Source: Planctomycetales bacterium (GTDB taxonomy: Bacteria > Planctomycetota > SBBH01). From it: a stretch of DNA of 9,683 nt. Numbering within the stretch: position 1 is the first letter of the stretch; the number at the start of each line of letters is the position of its first letter. Below the pieces are notes generated by a model. It was not told the DNA's origin. It ran no database searches and was given only the letters and a program-made list of their open reading frames with translations. The DNA lies in NCBI GenBank assembly GCA_005239795.1, contig SBBH01000071.1, positions 1 through 9,683 of the forward strand, given 5' to 3'. The translations under genes and the position numbers were made by a program. This document shows positions 1 through 4,924 of the stretch, piece after piece.

Positions 1-40
1 TGTGTCCGGTACAAACTGTTACCCATGTGTCCGGAACGGA
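1..40. mobile_element. Possible insertion-sequence end remnant
   Basis: The 9-mer TGTGTCCGG occurs twice as a direct repeat, at 1-9 and 26-34, with ACCCATGTGTCCGG around the second copy. This motif resembles the ends of some IS481-like elements carrying an rve-type transposase, from memory only. No transposase is present, so at most this is an end of an element lying off the left edge. It sits directly before the tRNA fragment, which fits a region that has taken several insertions. Confidence 0.25.
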
Positions 41-52
41 CCTGGCACGAGA

Positions 53-101
53 GGTACCCCCGTCAGGATTCGAACCTGAGACCTCCGGTTTAGGAAACCG
101 C
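53..101 (-). tRNA. 3' half of tRNA-Arg (anticodon CCU), probable att-site remnant
   Basis: On the minus strand there is a good anticodon arm (loop TTCCTAA, anticodon CCT at 92-94), a variable loop, a clean T arm (stem TCAGG/CCTGA, loop TTCGAAT) and the 3' acceptor strand CGGGGGT followed by discriminator A and CC. The matching 5' acceptor strand ACCCCCG and a D arm cannot be found upstream (102-135), and position 27 would pair G with G. This is therefore a 3' fragment and not a working tRNA. Tyrosine recombinases commonly integrate at tRNA 3' ends and leave such fragments, and a recombinase remnant lies at 2056-2424. The att interpretation is inference. Confidence 0.55.
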
Positions 102-134
102 GCGTCCTACCCGGCCCGGTCTTTACCCGTCAAA

Positions 135-177
135 GGGTTAGGGCGGCGCCAGAGCGCGCCTTGGCGGAACCTTGGCG
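135..177. repeat. 43-bp hairpin repeat, copy 1
   Basis: This 43-bp unit is repeated in direct orientation at 813-855. The first 15 and the last 22 bases are identical in both copies. Only a central 6-base segment (CAGAGC here, AGGAGG in copy 2) differs. The constant flanks form a stem GGCGC (145-149) / GCGCC (156-160) with the variable 6 bases as loop. The right part contains a near-perfect tandem 11-mer, CCTTGGCGGAA followed by CCTTGGCGGAG. The two copies bracket the higA-hicB-hicA remnants. Confidence 0.7.
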
Positions 178-313
178 GAGGAAAATGGACCTGGCCGGGC
201 GGTGCATTTGTATGTTTCCGGGGAAAGAGGGGAAGCGTCGTCATATTCGAGGGCGGCACGCATCCGCATCCGTCCCCTGCCTATCAGCGATCGATAGAAA
301 TCGAGAACGAACC

Positions 314-409
314 ATGTGCAGGAAACTTCACCCCATCCATCCAGGCGAGATCCTGCTGGAGGAATTCATCGAACCGCACAACATCACCCAGTACCGGGTG
401 GCCAGGTAT
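314..409 (+). pseudogene. higA: HigA-like (XRE family) antitoxin, N-terminal fragment
   Basis: Starting at ATG 314, about 31 residues match the familiar N-terminus of HigA/VapI-type antitoxins: HPIHPGEILLEEF, then a shortened first helix ending TQYRVAR. The rest of the helix-turn-helix domain is missing. The frame runs on without a stop into the HicB-like gene at 419, so an in-frame fusion of 104 residues (314-628) is possible. HigA normally binds DNA and neutralises HigB; this fragment lacks the recognition helix and should not do so. No HigB toxin was found upstream. The junction lies near 403-410, where TATAAT appears (407-412), possibly the old promoter of the hicB gene brought in by a deletion. 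Confidence 0.6.
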
Positions 410-418
410 AATGACTTC

Positions 419-628
419 ATGAAACTGGCCGTGACCTTGGAGCGCGACGAGACTGGAATGGTGGTTGCGGAATGTCCGGCAATCCCGGGCTGCGTCAGTC
501 AGGGCAAGACCGAAGAGGAGGCCTTGGCCAATATCCAAGAGGCGATCCAGGCCTGCCTGGAGGTGCAAGCCGAGCAAGGTCTCCCCCTGACCGTCCGGAC
601 CGTGGAAGTGGAAATCGCCGTTGGCTGA
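419..628 (+). CDS. hicB: HicB-family antitoxin (short form)
   Basis: This is a 69-residue protein of the short HicB type: an RNase H-like half-fold beginning MKLAVTLERDETG, the hallmark AECPAIPGCVSQGKTEEEA, then helix NIQEAIQACLEV and a final strand. HicB antitoxins bind and inhibit the HicA mRNA interferase and often repress their operon. ATG 419 matches the usual family start but has no Shine-Dalgarno sequence; TATAAT at 407-412 is too close to serve an ordinary leader. The same frame is open back to ATG 314 (HigA fragment), so a longer fused product is the alternative. Its stop overlaps the TTG start of the broken hicA by 8 bases. The fold looks intact, so it is an orphan antitoxin unless another HicA exists in the genome. 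Confidence 0.8.
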   Translation: MKLAVTLERDETGMVVAECPAIPGCVSQGKTEEEALANIQEAIQACLEVQAEQGLPLTVRTVEVEIAVG

Positions 629-769
629 GCTTCCCGTCATCTCCGGCCGAGAGGCCCGCCGCGTTTTCGAAAAGCACGGGTGGGTTTTAGGGAGATCGCT
701 CCAGGGACGTTGCGCAAACTGATCCGCCTGAGCGGCCTGAGCGTGGACGCCTTTCTGAAACTGCGCTGA
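621..769 (+). pseudogene. hicA: HicA mRNA interferase toxin, internally deleted
   Basis: A frame starting at TTG 621 (overlapping hicB by 8 bases, the normal arrangement) reads MAELPVISGREARRVFEKHG then WVL, a typical HicA N-terminus. From 692 a different frame reads EIAPGTLRKLIRLSGLSVDA then FLKLR and a stop at 767-769, a typical HicA C-terminus. The middle of HicA, which in the family holds the GSH motif with the catalytic histidine and the following strands (about 25-30 residues), is absent, and the two parts are out of frame. The toxin is therefore dead. The break lies at about 688-692. The two parts together would cover roughly 50 of the 75-80 residues usual for the family. Confidence 0.75.
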
Positions 770-812
770 CCTCGCCGCAATGTTGAAGGCGCGGCCTCGG
801 GAATCACGCTTC

Positions 813-855
813 GGGTTAGGGCGGCGCAGGAGGGCGCCTTGGCGGAACCTTGGCG
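813..855. repeat. 43-bp hairpin repeat, copy 2
   Basis: This is the second copy of the unit at 135-177, in the same orientation. The stem arms GGCGC (823-827) and GCGCC (834-838) are conserved and the loop is AGGAGG. It lies between the broken hicA and the 3' end of the convergent ATPase gene. As the copies are 678 bp apart and bracket the TA remnants, it could be a dispersed intergenic repeat of this genome or a mark of the event that brought the cassette in. Confidence 0.7.
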
Positions 856-864
856 AGGGGATTT

Positions 865-2013
865 CTACTTCTTCTTGTCGAGAAGCTTCAGAAGCCCCGC
901 CAGGTTCGTCGAGATCCCGGCGGACGACCCCACCGGCTCGCTTGTTCGGGAAACCAGGACCCGCCGGTCCGCGCGGATCAGATCCGCTCCCTTGGCCAGA
1001 CGCTCGAAGTCTGCCGGCCCGGGCGAAGTGGTCAGCTTGACCTCGATCGCCCAGCGGCGGCCCGAAAGTTCCAGCACGAGATCCACCTCGTATCCATCGT
1101 TTGTCCTGAGAAAACTGGCGTCGGCGGACCGTCCCCGCAGGGCGAGCGCCCCGAGGATCTGCTCGATCACGAACCCTTCCCAGCTGGCCCCGACCCAGGG
1201 ACGGCTCAAGAGCCCCTCCCGGTCCGGCCCCCCCAGAAGAGCGTGCAAGAGACCGCTGTCTCGCCAGTAGATCTTGGGGTTCCGGATCAGTCGCTTGCGC
1301 AGGTTCCCGGAGTAGGCCGGCAACCGCCGGACCAGAAAGGCACCCTCCAAAAATCCTAGGTAGGTGTTCACGGTGTGGTAGTTCAAGCCCAGGCTTCGGC
1401 TGATCTCCGAGGCGTTCCAGACGTTTCCGTGGCTGGCCGCGACCATCTTGAGGAACCGCAGGGTGAGTTCGGGTTTCGCCGGGAGCCCCCAATGAGGGAG
1501 ATCACGCTGGACCAGAAGCTGTAGATAATGGTTCTGCCAATCCGGGTAGCCGCCGCGGCGCAGGACTCCTCCGTCAGGGAACCCTCCGCACAACCAGAGA
1601 CGGTCGAGCACTGTCTTCCGAATCTCTGGGAGGAGAAACGGGGGAAGCTCGCAGATGGCGAGACGCCCGGCCAGCGATTCGGAGACCTGGTGCATCAGGG
1701 CGGGAGATACCGAGCCCAGAAGAAGGAATCGTCCGTTGCGTTTCCGGTTCCGATCGATGGCGCCCCGCAATCGGGGGAATGCAGCCGGGTGTGCCTGGGC
1801 TTCGTCGAGGACGACCAGGGAGTGTGATTCCTCCACGCGGCCCCATTCCAGATCCAGGCGCAGGCGGTCCGGCTCCTGCTCCAGGTCGTAGTAGGCGGAT
1901 CCCAGGGACTTGGCGAGCGTGGTCTTGCCTGCCTGACGCGGCCCTACAAGGGCCACGGCCGGATATCGTTTCAGAAGCGCTCTCAGACGAGGAAGGATTC
2001 GCCTCGGACGCAT
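865..2013 (-). CDS. AAA (AAA_14) ATPase with C-terminal DUF4143 domain
   Basis: This 382-residue cytoplasmic protein has a Walker A motif GPRQAGKTT (residues 24-32), a Walker B motif LVVLDEAQ (66-73) and the family motif LLGSVSP (98-104) followed by SESLAGR. A winged-helix-like middle covers about 190-240 (NASEISRSLGLNYHTVNTYL). The C-terminal DUF4143 region holds a PD-(D/E)XK-like core, EVDLVLEL then WAIEVKLT, as in many members. The length is normal for the family (about 380-420). The biochemical role of these proteins is poorly defined; they are widespread accessory-genome ATPases, and nuclease activity is only suggested by the fold. ATG 2013 is the natural start, since the Walker A spacing fits. 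No strong ribosome site is visible (GTGTAAAG). A perfect 16-bp palindrome lies 10 bases upstream, perhaps for autoregulation. It has no co-oriented neighbour in an operon. Confidence 0.85.
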   Translation of the reverse strand: MRPRRILPRLRALLKRYPAVALVGPRQAGKTTLAKSLGSAYYDLEQEPDRLRLDLEWGRVEESHSLVVLDEAQAHPAAFPRLRGAIDRNRKRNGRFLLLGSVSPALMHQVSESLAGRLAICELPPFLLPEIRKTVLDRLWLCGGFPDGGVLRRGGYPDWQNHYLQLLVQRDLPHWGLPAKPELTLRFLKMVAASHGNVWNASEISRSLGLNYHTVNTYLGFLEGAFLVRRLPAYSGNLRKRLIRNPKIYWRDSGLLHALLGGPDREGLLSRPWVGASWEGFVIEQILGALALRGRSADASFLRTNDGYEVDLVLELSGRRWAIEVKLTTSPGPADFERLAKGADLIRADRRVLVSRTSEPVGSSAGISTNLAGLLKLLDKKK

Positions 2014-2023
2014 CTTTACACTT

Positions 2024-2039
2024 TAGAAATTAATTTCTA
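2024..2039. promoter_or_regulatory. 16-bp perfect palindrome upstream of the ATPase gene
   Basis: TAGAAATTAATTTCTA is a perfect palindrome centred about 18 bases before the ATPase start codon. On the minus strand TTGCAA lies just upstream, and TAAAGT overlaps the distal end of the palindrome, 16 bases after it, giving a possible weak promoter with the palindrome between the two boxes. A repressor bound here would block transcription. The AT-richness contrasts sharply with the GC-rich surroundings. An operator role is inference. Confidence 0.4.
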
Positions 2040-2055
2040 TTTTGCAAGGATTCCC

Positions 2056-2424
2056 CTACGACGCCACCGCCTCGCTGGCGACGGCGGCGGGCTCCGCGGG
2101 CTCCCCGACCCGGGGGAGGGCGGCCACGGCCTCGCGGAGCTTGGCGCTGTCGTAGTGGACGTAGATCCCGAGCGTCATCGAGGGGGTGCTGTGGCGCATC
2201 AGGGTCTGGATGGTCTTGATGTCGGCGCCGGAGCGCACCAGCATCGTCCCGTAGGTGTGGCGCAGGCTGTGGAGGTCCACCTTGCGGCCCGACTCGTCCA
2301 GCTTGGGGATGCCCGCGAGCGCCAGGTCCGTGTTGAAGGTCTTCAGGATCGTCGCCGGGACGGGAATCACCGGGCCGGCAGGGTCCGAAGGCCCCTGCCG
2401 CTCGCGCCAGGCCGCCAGCTCCTC
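2056..2424 (-). pseudogene. int: Tyrosine recombinase / phage-type integrase, C-terminal fragment
   Basis: The frame ending with TAG at 2056 carries the catalytic C-terminus of a tyrosine recombinase: the H-x-x-R box in LHSLRHTYGT, then LMRHSTPSMT with the second histidine, and GIYVHYD with the nucleophilic tyrosine. A GTG at 2370 allows a 104-residue frame, but the coding signal continues upstream in the same frame and is cut at about 2425 by an IS3-family end. The first catalytic arginine, the beta-hairpin lysine and the whole N-terminal core-binding domain are missing, so it cannot recombine DNA. In the family these enzymes insert phages and islands, often at tRNA 3' ends; the tRNA fragment at 53-101 may be the matching scar. 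Confidence 0.8.
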
Positions 2425-2800
2425 TGACCTTGCCCCCTCAAACTGGTCCAGGGAATTGGTAGTCTGGGTCGGGAAGGAGGGGCGAGATGAAGAAGCGGAA
2501 AACGGCCGAGCAGATCGTGGAGATCTTGCGGGAAGGGGAGACGAGAGGAGTGGCCGAGACGTGCCGCAAGCACGGTATGTCGGAGCACACCTTCCAGCGT
2601 TGGAAGAGGGCCTACAGCGGGATCGGGCTGGATGAGGCCAAGCGGCTCAGGCAGCTTGAGGACGAAAACGGCAGGCTCAAGCAGGTGGTGGCCGAGCAGG
2701 CGATCGTGATCAAGGTTCAGCAGGACCACATGAAAAAAAAGGGGTGGATGTAGCGGTCATGAGGGAAGTGGTGACGGACGTGATCGGACACGGTGTTTTC
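2425..2800 (+). mobile_element. Truncated IS3-family insertion sequence (left end plus orfA)
   Basis: The element starts with a terminal-repeat-like sequence, TGACCTTGCCCCCTC at 2425, of the TGA-x-CT type common in the IS3 family. It is followed by 48 bases of leader, a complete orfA (2487-2753), an A8G4 frameshift site (2733-2744) and about 20 codons of orfB. The sequence then changes to an unrelated TPR-like frame at about 2790-2815. No right-hand terminal repeat (reverse complement of the left end) is found up to 3275, so the element has lost most of orfB and its right end. It interrupts the integrase fragment on its left. The exact right boundary is uncertain by about 20 bases. Confidence 0.75.
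2487..2753 (+). CDS. IS3-family transposase OrfA (HTH protein)
   Basis: This 88-residue protein begins MKKRKTAEQIVEILREGE. It has an IS3/IS911 OrfA helix-turn-helix in residues about 8-45 (VAETCRKHGMSEHTFQRWK) and a leucine-zipper-like coiled coil at about 55-80 (LRQLEDENGRLKQVVAEQA). OrfA binds the element's ends. A good ribosome site, GGAGG, precedes ATG 2487. In intact IS3 elements OrfA is fused to OrfB by a -1 frameshift; here the slippery run is present but OrfB is cut after about 20 residues, so no active transposase can be made from this copy. OrfA itself appears complete and could in principle still bind related ends. Confidence 0.85.
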   Translation: MKKRKTAEQIVEILREGETRGVAETCRKHGMSEHTFQRWKRAYSGIGLDEAKRLRQLEDENGRLKQVVAEQAIVIKVQQDHMKKKGWM

Positions 2801-2827
2801 GGAGCGGTTCCGAGGCGCTACGTTTAA
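2733..2827 (+). pseudogene. Frameshift site and truncated IS3 OrfB start
   Basis: The run of eight A and four G at 2733-2744 contains A-AAA-AAG in the correct register for a -1 shift, as used by IS3 elements to make the OrfAB transposase. After the shift, the frame from 2741 reads GVDVAVMREVVTDVIGHGVF before losing similarity, and it stops at 2825-2827. A neighbouring frame reads GHGVFSER, recalling the GVSERRACR motif of OrfB, so the break is close to 2795-2805. The DDE catalytic core is entirely absent. Confidence 0.55.
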
Positions 2828-3033
2828 TGGTCGATGCAATACGCAAATATCCAGATTCCGATACCCTCTGGTTCATCCTTTCCCTTGTTGCTGAACAGAC
2901 GGGTGATCTCGGCCGCGCTCGCGAAGCCATCTACACCTGCCATCTCCTTTTGAAAACTCGTGGTCCAGGGGTTAACCCCCAGAACCTTGCCGATGTCGAG
3001 AAACGCATTCAGGATCTCAGTAGACGCAGTTGA
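2827..3033 (+). CDS. TPR-like C-terminal fragment
   Basis: This frame gives 68 residues from ATG 2827. The same frame is open upstream and reads SEALRLMVDAIRKYPDSDTL, then WFILSLVAEQTGDLGRAREA, which has the spacing and residues of a tetratricopeptide repeat helix pair (small residues, D-x-x-x-A-R-E-A). A second helix pair follows (VNPQNLADVEKRIQDL). The ATG has no ribosome site and falls inside the first helix, so it is probably internal. The piece is best read as the 3' end of a larger TPR protein whose 5' part was removed by the IS3 insertion and deletion. TPR units mediate protein contacts; the specific function is unknown. Confidence 0.45.
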   Translation: MVDAIRKYPDSDTLWFILSLVAEQTGDLGRAREAIYTCHLLLKTRGPGVNPQNLADVEKRIQDLSRRS

Positions 3034-3142
3034 GGAATCCAACCCTTGAAGAAACATGGGCAGAGAACGTCTAGTCGAACTGAGTCCTCAAAAATGGAAA
3101 ATTTCCGAGCTGTGGGTGGTACATGTTCGTGCGCCCGAAAAA

Positions 3143-3164
3143 TCCCCCCTTCCCCCCGGGGGGG
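3143..3164. repeat. C-run/G-run palindromic tract
   Basis: A tract of C6, TT, C6, G7 contains the 12-bp perfect palindrome CCCCCCGGGGGG (3152-3163). It lies in a 242-base stretch without a convincing gene (3034-3275). That stretch also holds the inverted repeat CTGTAC/GTACAG around a 12-base loop (about 3199-3222) and ends in the ribosome site for the next gene. C/G tracts like this are common in dispersed intergenic repeats; I cannot assign it to a family. Confidence 0.35.
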
Positions 3165-3275
3165 CCTACAGGAGGGAGGAACCAGTGCTCCCTGTACTAA
3201 ATTTCGCTGGTACAGAATATAGAGGGAATGTCAGAGTAGCGGGCCTGGATCAGGACGCCAAGTAAAGGAGAAGCT

Positions 3276-3707
3276 GTGAGTCAACGGGGCGAGAGATCTG
3301 TTTTGGCATGCTTCTTGTCGGTTTGTATCGGAGCGTTTCCTGCATTCACGGCAGAGGCTCAAGGCGATCTCATTGCCTACAACGAGTTTTCTGCATGCCG
3401 GGTGTTGAGGAGAAAAGCGCATTTTTTTGGTGCGCTGTCCCAAGGAAAATCATGCGCCGCGTTCGAGGTCGGGTATAACGTTCCCGGAGACGAAACCATG
3501 GATGGCGCCATGCAACAGGTCCGGGGAGTGAAGCGCAGCCAAAGGGATCCTGCGCGCTTCCGTGTCCTCCTCCGGAGGATCCATGCCGCGTGCGAGAAGG
3601 ACGGCCGCTTCAAGGGGATGACCGAGGAGCGGGTCCTCCGCAAGCTCCGGGAAACCCGCGAAGAAGTCTGGAACGAGCTCAAGCATGCTACTGGTCCTCG
3701 ACGCTAA
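3276..3707 (+). CDS. 143-codon frame: signal-peptide-like leader fused to a PIN-system antitoxin
   Basis: GTG 3276 follows a strong ribosome site AAAGGAG (3264-3270), so translation from here is plausible. Residues 1-29 look like a secretion signal: RGER, then hydrophobic VLACFLSVCIGAFPAF, then AEA before QG as a cleavage site. Residues 30-74 match nothing I know. From residue 75 (ATG 3498) the frame becomes a small helical protein typical of antitoxins paired with PIN toxins. An exported antitoxin makes little sense, so the leader is probably the 5' end of a different gene joined in frame by a deletion, or the true start is ATG 3498. The reading frame is certain; the product is not. Confidence 0.45.
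   Translation: MSQRGERSVLACFLSVCIGAFPAFTAEAQGDLIAYNEFSACRVLRRKAHFFGALSQGKSCAAFEVGYNVPGDETMDGAMQQVRGVKRSQRDPARFRVLLRRIHAACEKDGRFKGMTEERVLRKLRETREEVWNELKHATGPRR
3498..3707 (+). CDS. Putative antitoxin of a PIN-domain toxin pair (alternative start)
   Basis: This is the same frame as the longer reading from 3276, starting at ATG 3498, which has GGAG seven bases upstream and a TATAAC box about 20 bases before it. The 69-residue product is charged and helical, with DPARFRVLLRRIHAACEKDG followed by GMTEERVLRKLRETREEVW. As I recall them, small antitoxins encoded directly before PIN toxins have this look (GMTEE-V-x-LRETREE-W). Its last 23 bases overlap the start of a PIN-type frame (3685), the tight coupling usual in type II TA operons. 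The antitoxin appears complete, whereas its partner is cut after 25 codons. The family assignment rests on recalled resemblance and on the neighbour. Confidence 0.6.
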   Translation: MDGAMQQVRGVKRSQRDPARFRVLLRRIHAACEKDGRFKGMTEERVLRKLRETREEVWNELKHATGPRR

Positions 3708-3762
3708 CGAGTACATCTACACCTTCGGAGCAGAGCCCAATCCTTTTAGTAGGACCGCCTGA
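3685..3762 (+). pseudogene. PIN-domain toxin, N-terminal fragment (25 codons)
   Basis: ATG 3685 overlaps the antitoxin stop in the +1 frame and reads MLLVLDANEYIYTFGAEPNP before a stop at 3760-3762. The beginning LLVLDANEYI is the first strand of a PIN domain, with the aspartate that is the first of its metal-binding acidic residues. PIN toxins are about 130-150 residue RNases with three or four such residues; the rest is missing. The break at about 3740-3765 coincides with the end of the convergent signalling operon, marking a deletion or rearrangement junction. Confidence 0.65.
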
Positions 3763-3769
3763 TACGGTT

Positions 3770-4915
3770 CTATCGCTGCGCCAGAACGCGGAACGGCTGC
3801 TTCACCCCGGCCCCCCGGGTCGCGTGGATGCGCAGGCGCTCGATGACCGGGTAGGTGACCTCCTGACCTTTGACTACGAGCAGCACGCCGTTTTTTGTCA
3901 AGACGTCCTCGTCGAGCACCATCGTGGTCGTCAACTGATTGACTGTCACAGTCTGGGGGACGAGGCTCACGCGGTCGGCGTCGAGCCGGCGCATGGCTTC
4001 GAGCACCACCGGGTTGTACTCCCCCTCCTGGCCCTGCATCAGGGCCAGGGCATCAGCGGCAGACTTCCGCTTGGCCAGGTAGGCGTCGAAGTCGAGAACA
4101 GCTTTCAGGATCTCGGCGCCGAGCTTCGCCACCTTGTCGTCGGCCGACGGGGAGATTCCTTGGGCGATCCGGAAAGGGTGCTGCTGCCCTTCGATCATCC
4201 GCGCCACGAGTTCCAGTCGCGGGATGTTCGCCAGGAGCGTACGTCCGACGGTGGGGTGCGAAGAGAAGAGCTTTTTCTCTTCTTCGGAAAGGGGTTGATC
4301 CGCATAGACCTTGTTCAAGAGATCCGGCGGCAGTGTCACGCAGCCGACCTGGGAGAGCATCGCCGCGACTTCGAATTGCCATTTCTGGAGAAGTCCCAGG
4401 TGACCTGCGACTTGGGAAGCGTAGCGCTTGATCCTGGCGGCGCGGCTGAAGGCGATCGGGTTCACCAGACTCAGGATCTCGGTCAGGACATTCACGCTTC
4501 CGCTCAAGGTGTTTTCCAGCAGCTCCCGCTCCGCGGTCACGAGGCGGTATTGGTCCATGGCTATCTCCAGCGTGGCTGTGAGGACATCGGGGGGGCAGGG
4601 TTTGGTCAGGAAACGGAAGATCCGCCCCTCGTTCACGGCGGCGATCGCGGAATCGAGATCTGCCTGTCCGGTGAGGAGGATCCGGACGGAATCGGGCGAA
4701 ATCCGATGCGCCTGCTTCAAGAACGCCGCGCCGTCCATCTGCGGCATGCGCATGTCGGAAACGATGACCGCGAAGCGCTCCTGGCGGATCCGGTCGAGTC
4801 CCGCGTCGCCCGAGGCGGCCGTATGCACCGCGTAGGGAGATTGACGCAGGAGGCGGCGGAAGGAATTAAGAACCCCTTCCTCGTCGTCGACGAACAGGAC
4901 GTTGGCAACGGCCAT
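3770..4915 (-). CDS. Response regulator: receiver plus degenerate HD-GYP domain (HnoD-like)
   Basis: This 381-residue soluble protein ends the seven-gene operon. Its receiver domain covers residues 1-120, with acidic pair D10/D11, phospho-acceptor D54 (SDMRMPQMDG), T82 and K105 (FRFLTKP), so phosphorylation should work. Residues about 145-315 follow the order of an HD-GYP domain but the active site is lost: HDIGK is replaced by SQVGC (188-192), the HHE region reads EGQQH (242-246), and the GYP motif is gone; only the HP motif (H220) and one late aspartate (D277) remain. A 65-residue tail follows (ERLRIHATRGAGVKQPFRVL). It probably binds a partner rather than hydrolysing cyclic-di-GMP, as described for HnoD of Shewanella. 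ATG 4915 lies 9 bases after the previous gene, with AGGGG as ribosome site. No clear terminator follows. Confidence 0.85.
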   Translation of the reverse strand: MAVANVLFVDDEEGVLNSFRRLLRQSPYAVHTAASGDAGLDRIRQERFAVIVSDMRMPQMDGAAFLKQAHRISPDSVRILLTGQADLDSAIAAVNEGRIFRFLTKPCPPDVLTATLEIAMDQYRLVTAERELLENTLSGSVNVLTEILSLVNPIAFSRAARIKRYASQVAGHLGLLQKWQFEVAAMLSQVGCVTLPPDLLNKVYADQPLSEEEKKLFSSHPTVGRTLLANIPRLELVARMIEGQQHPFRIAQGISPSADDKVAKLGAEILKAVLDFDAYLAKRKSAADALALMQGQEGEYNPVVLEAMRRLDADRVSLVPQTVTVNQLTTTMVLDEDVLTKNGVLLVVKGQEVTYPVIERLRIHATRGAGVKQPFRVLAQR

Positions 4916-4924
4916 GGGACCCCC

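Noticed and set aside
53..128. A complete functional tRNA-Arg
   Set aside because: The 5' acceptor strand does not pair with CGGGGGT, no D arm can be folded, and base 27-43 is G-G.
135..855. Repeats flanking TA genes as integron attC sites
   Set aside because: GTTAGGG and CCCTAAC are close to but do not match the GTTRRRY/RYYYAAC core sites, only one end of each repeat has such a motif, and the unit is shorter than typical attC sites. No integron integrase is seen.
284..1492. Minus-strand frame of 402 codons over the TA region
   Set aside because: It overlaps hicB, hicA remnants and the ATPase in other frames and has no recognisable domain.
3056..3265. 69-codon frame between the TPR fragment and the antitoxin gene
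   Set aside because: It reads through the C/G tract, has no ribosome site and no recognisable composition of a real protein.
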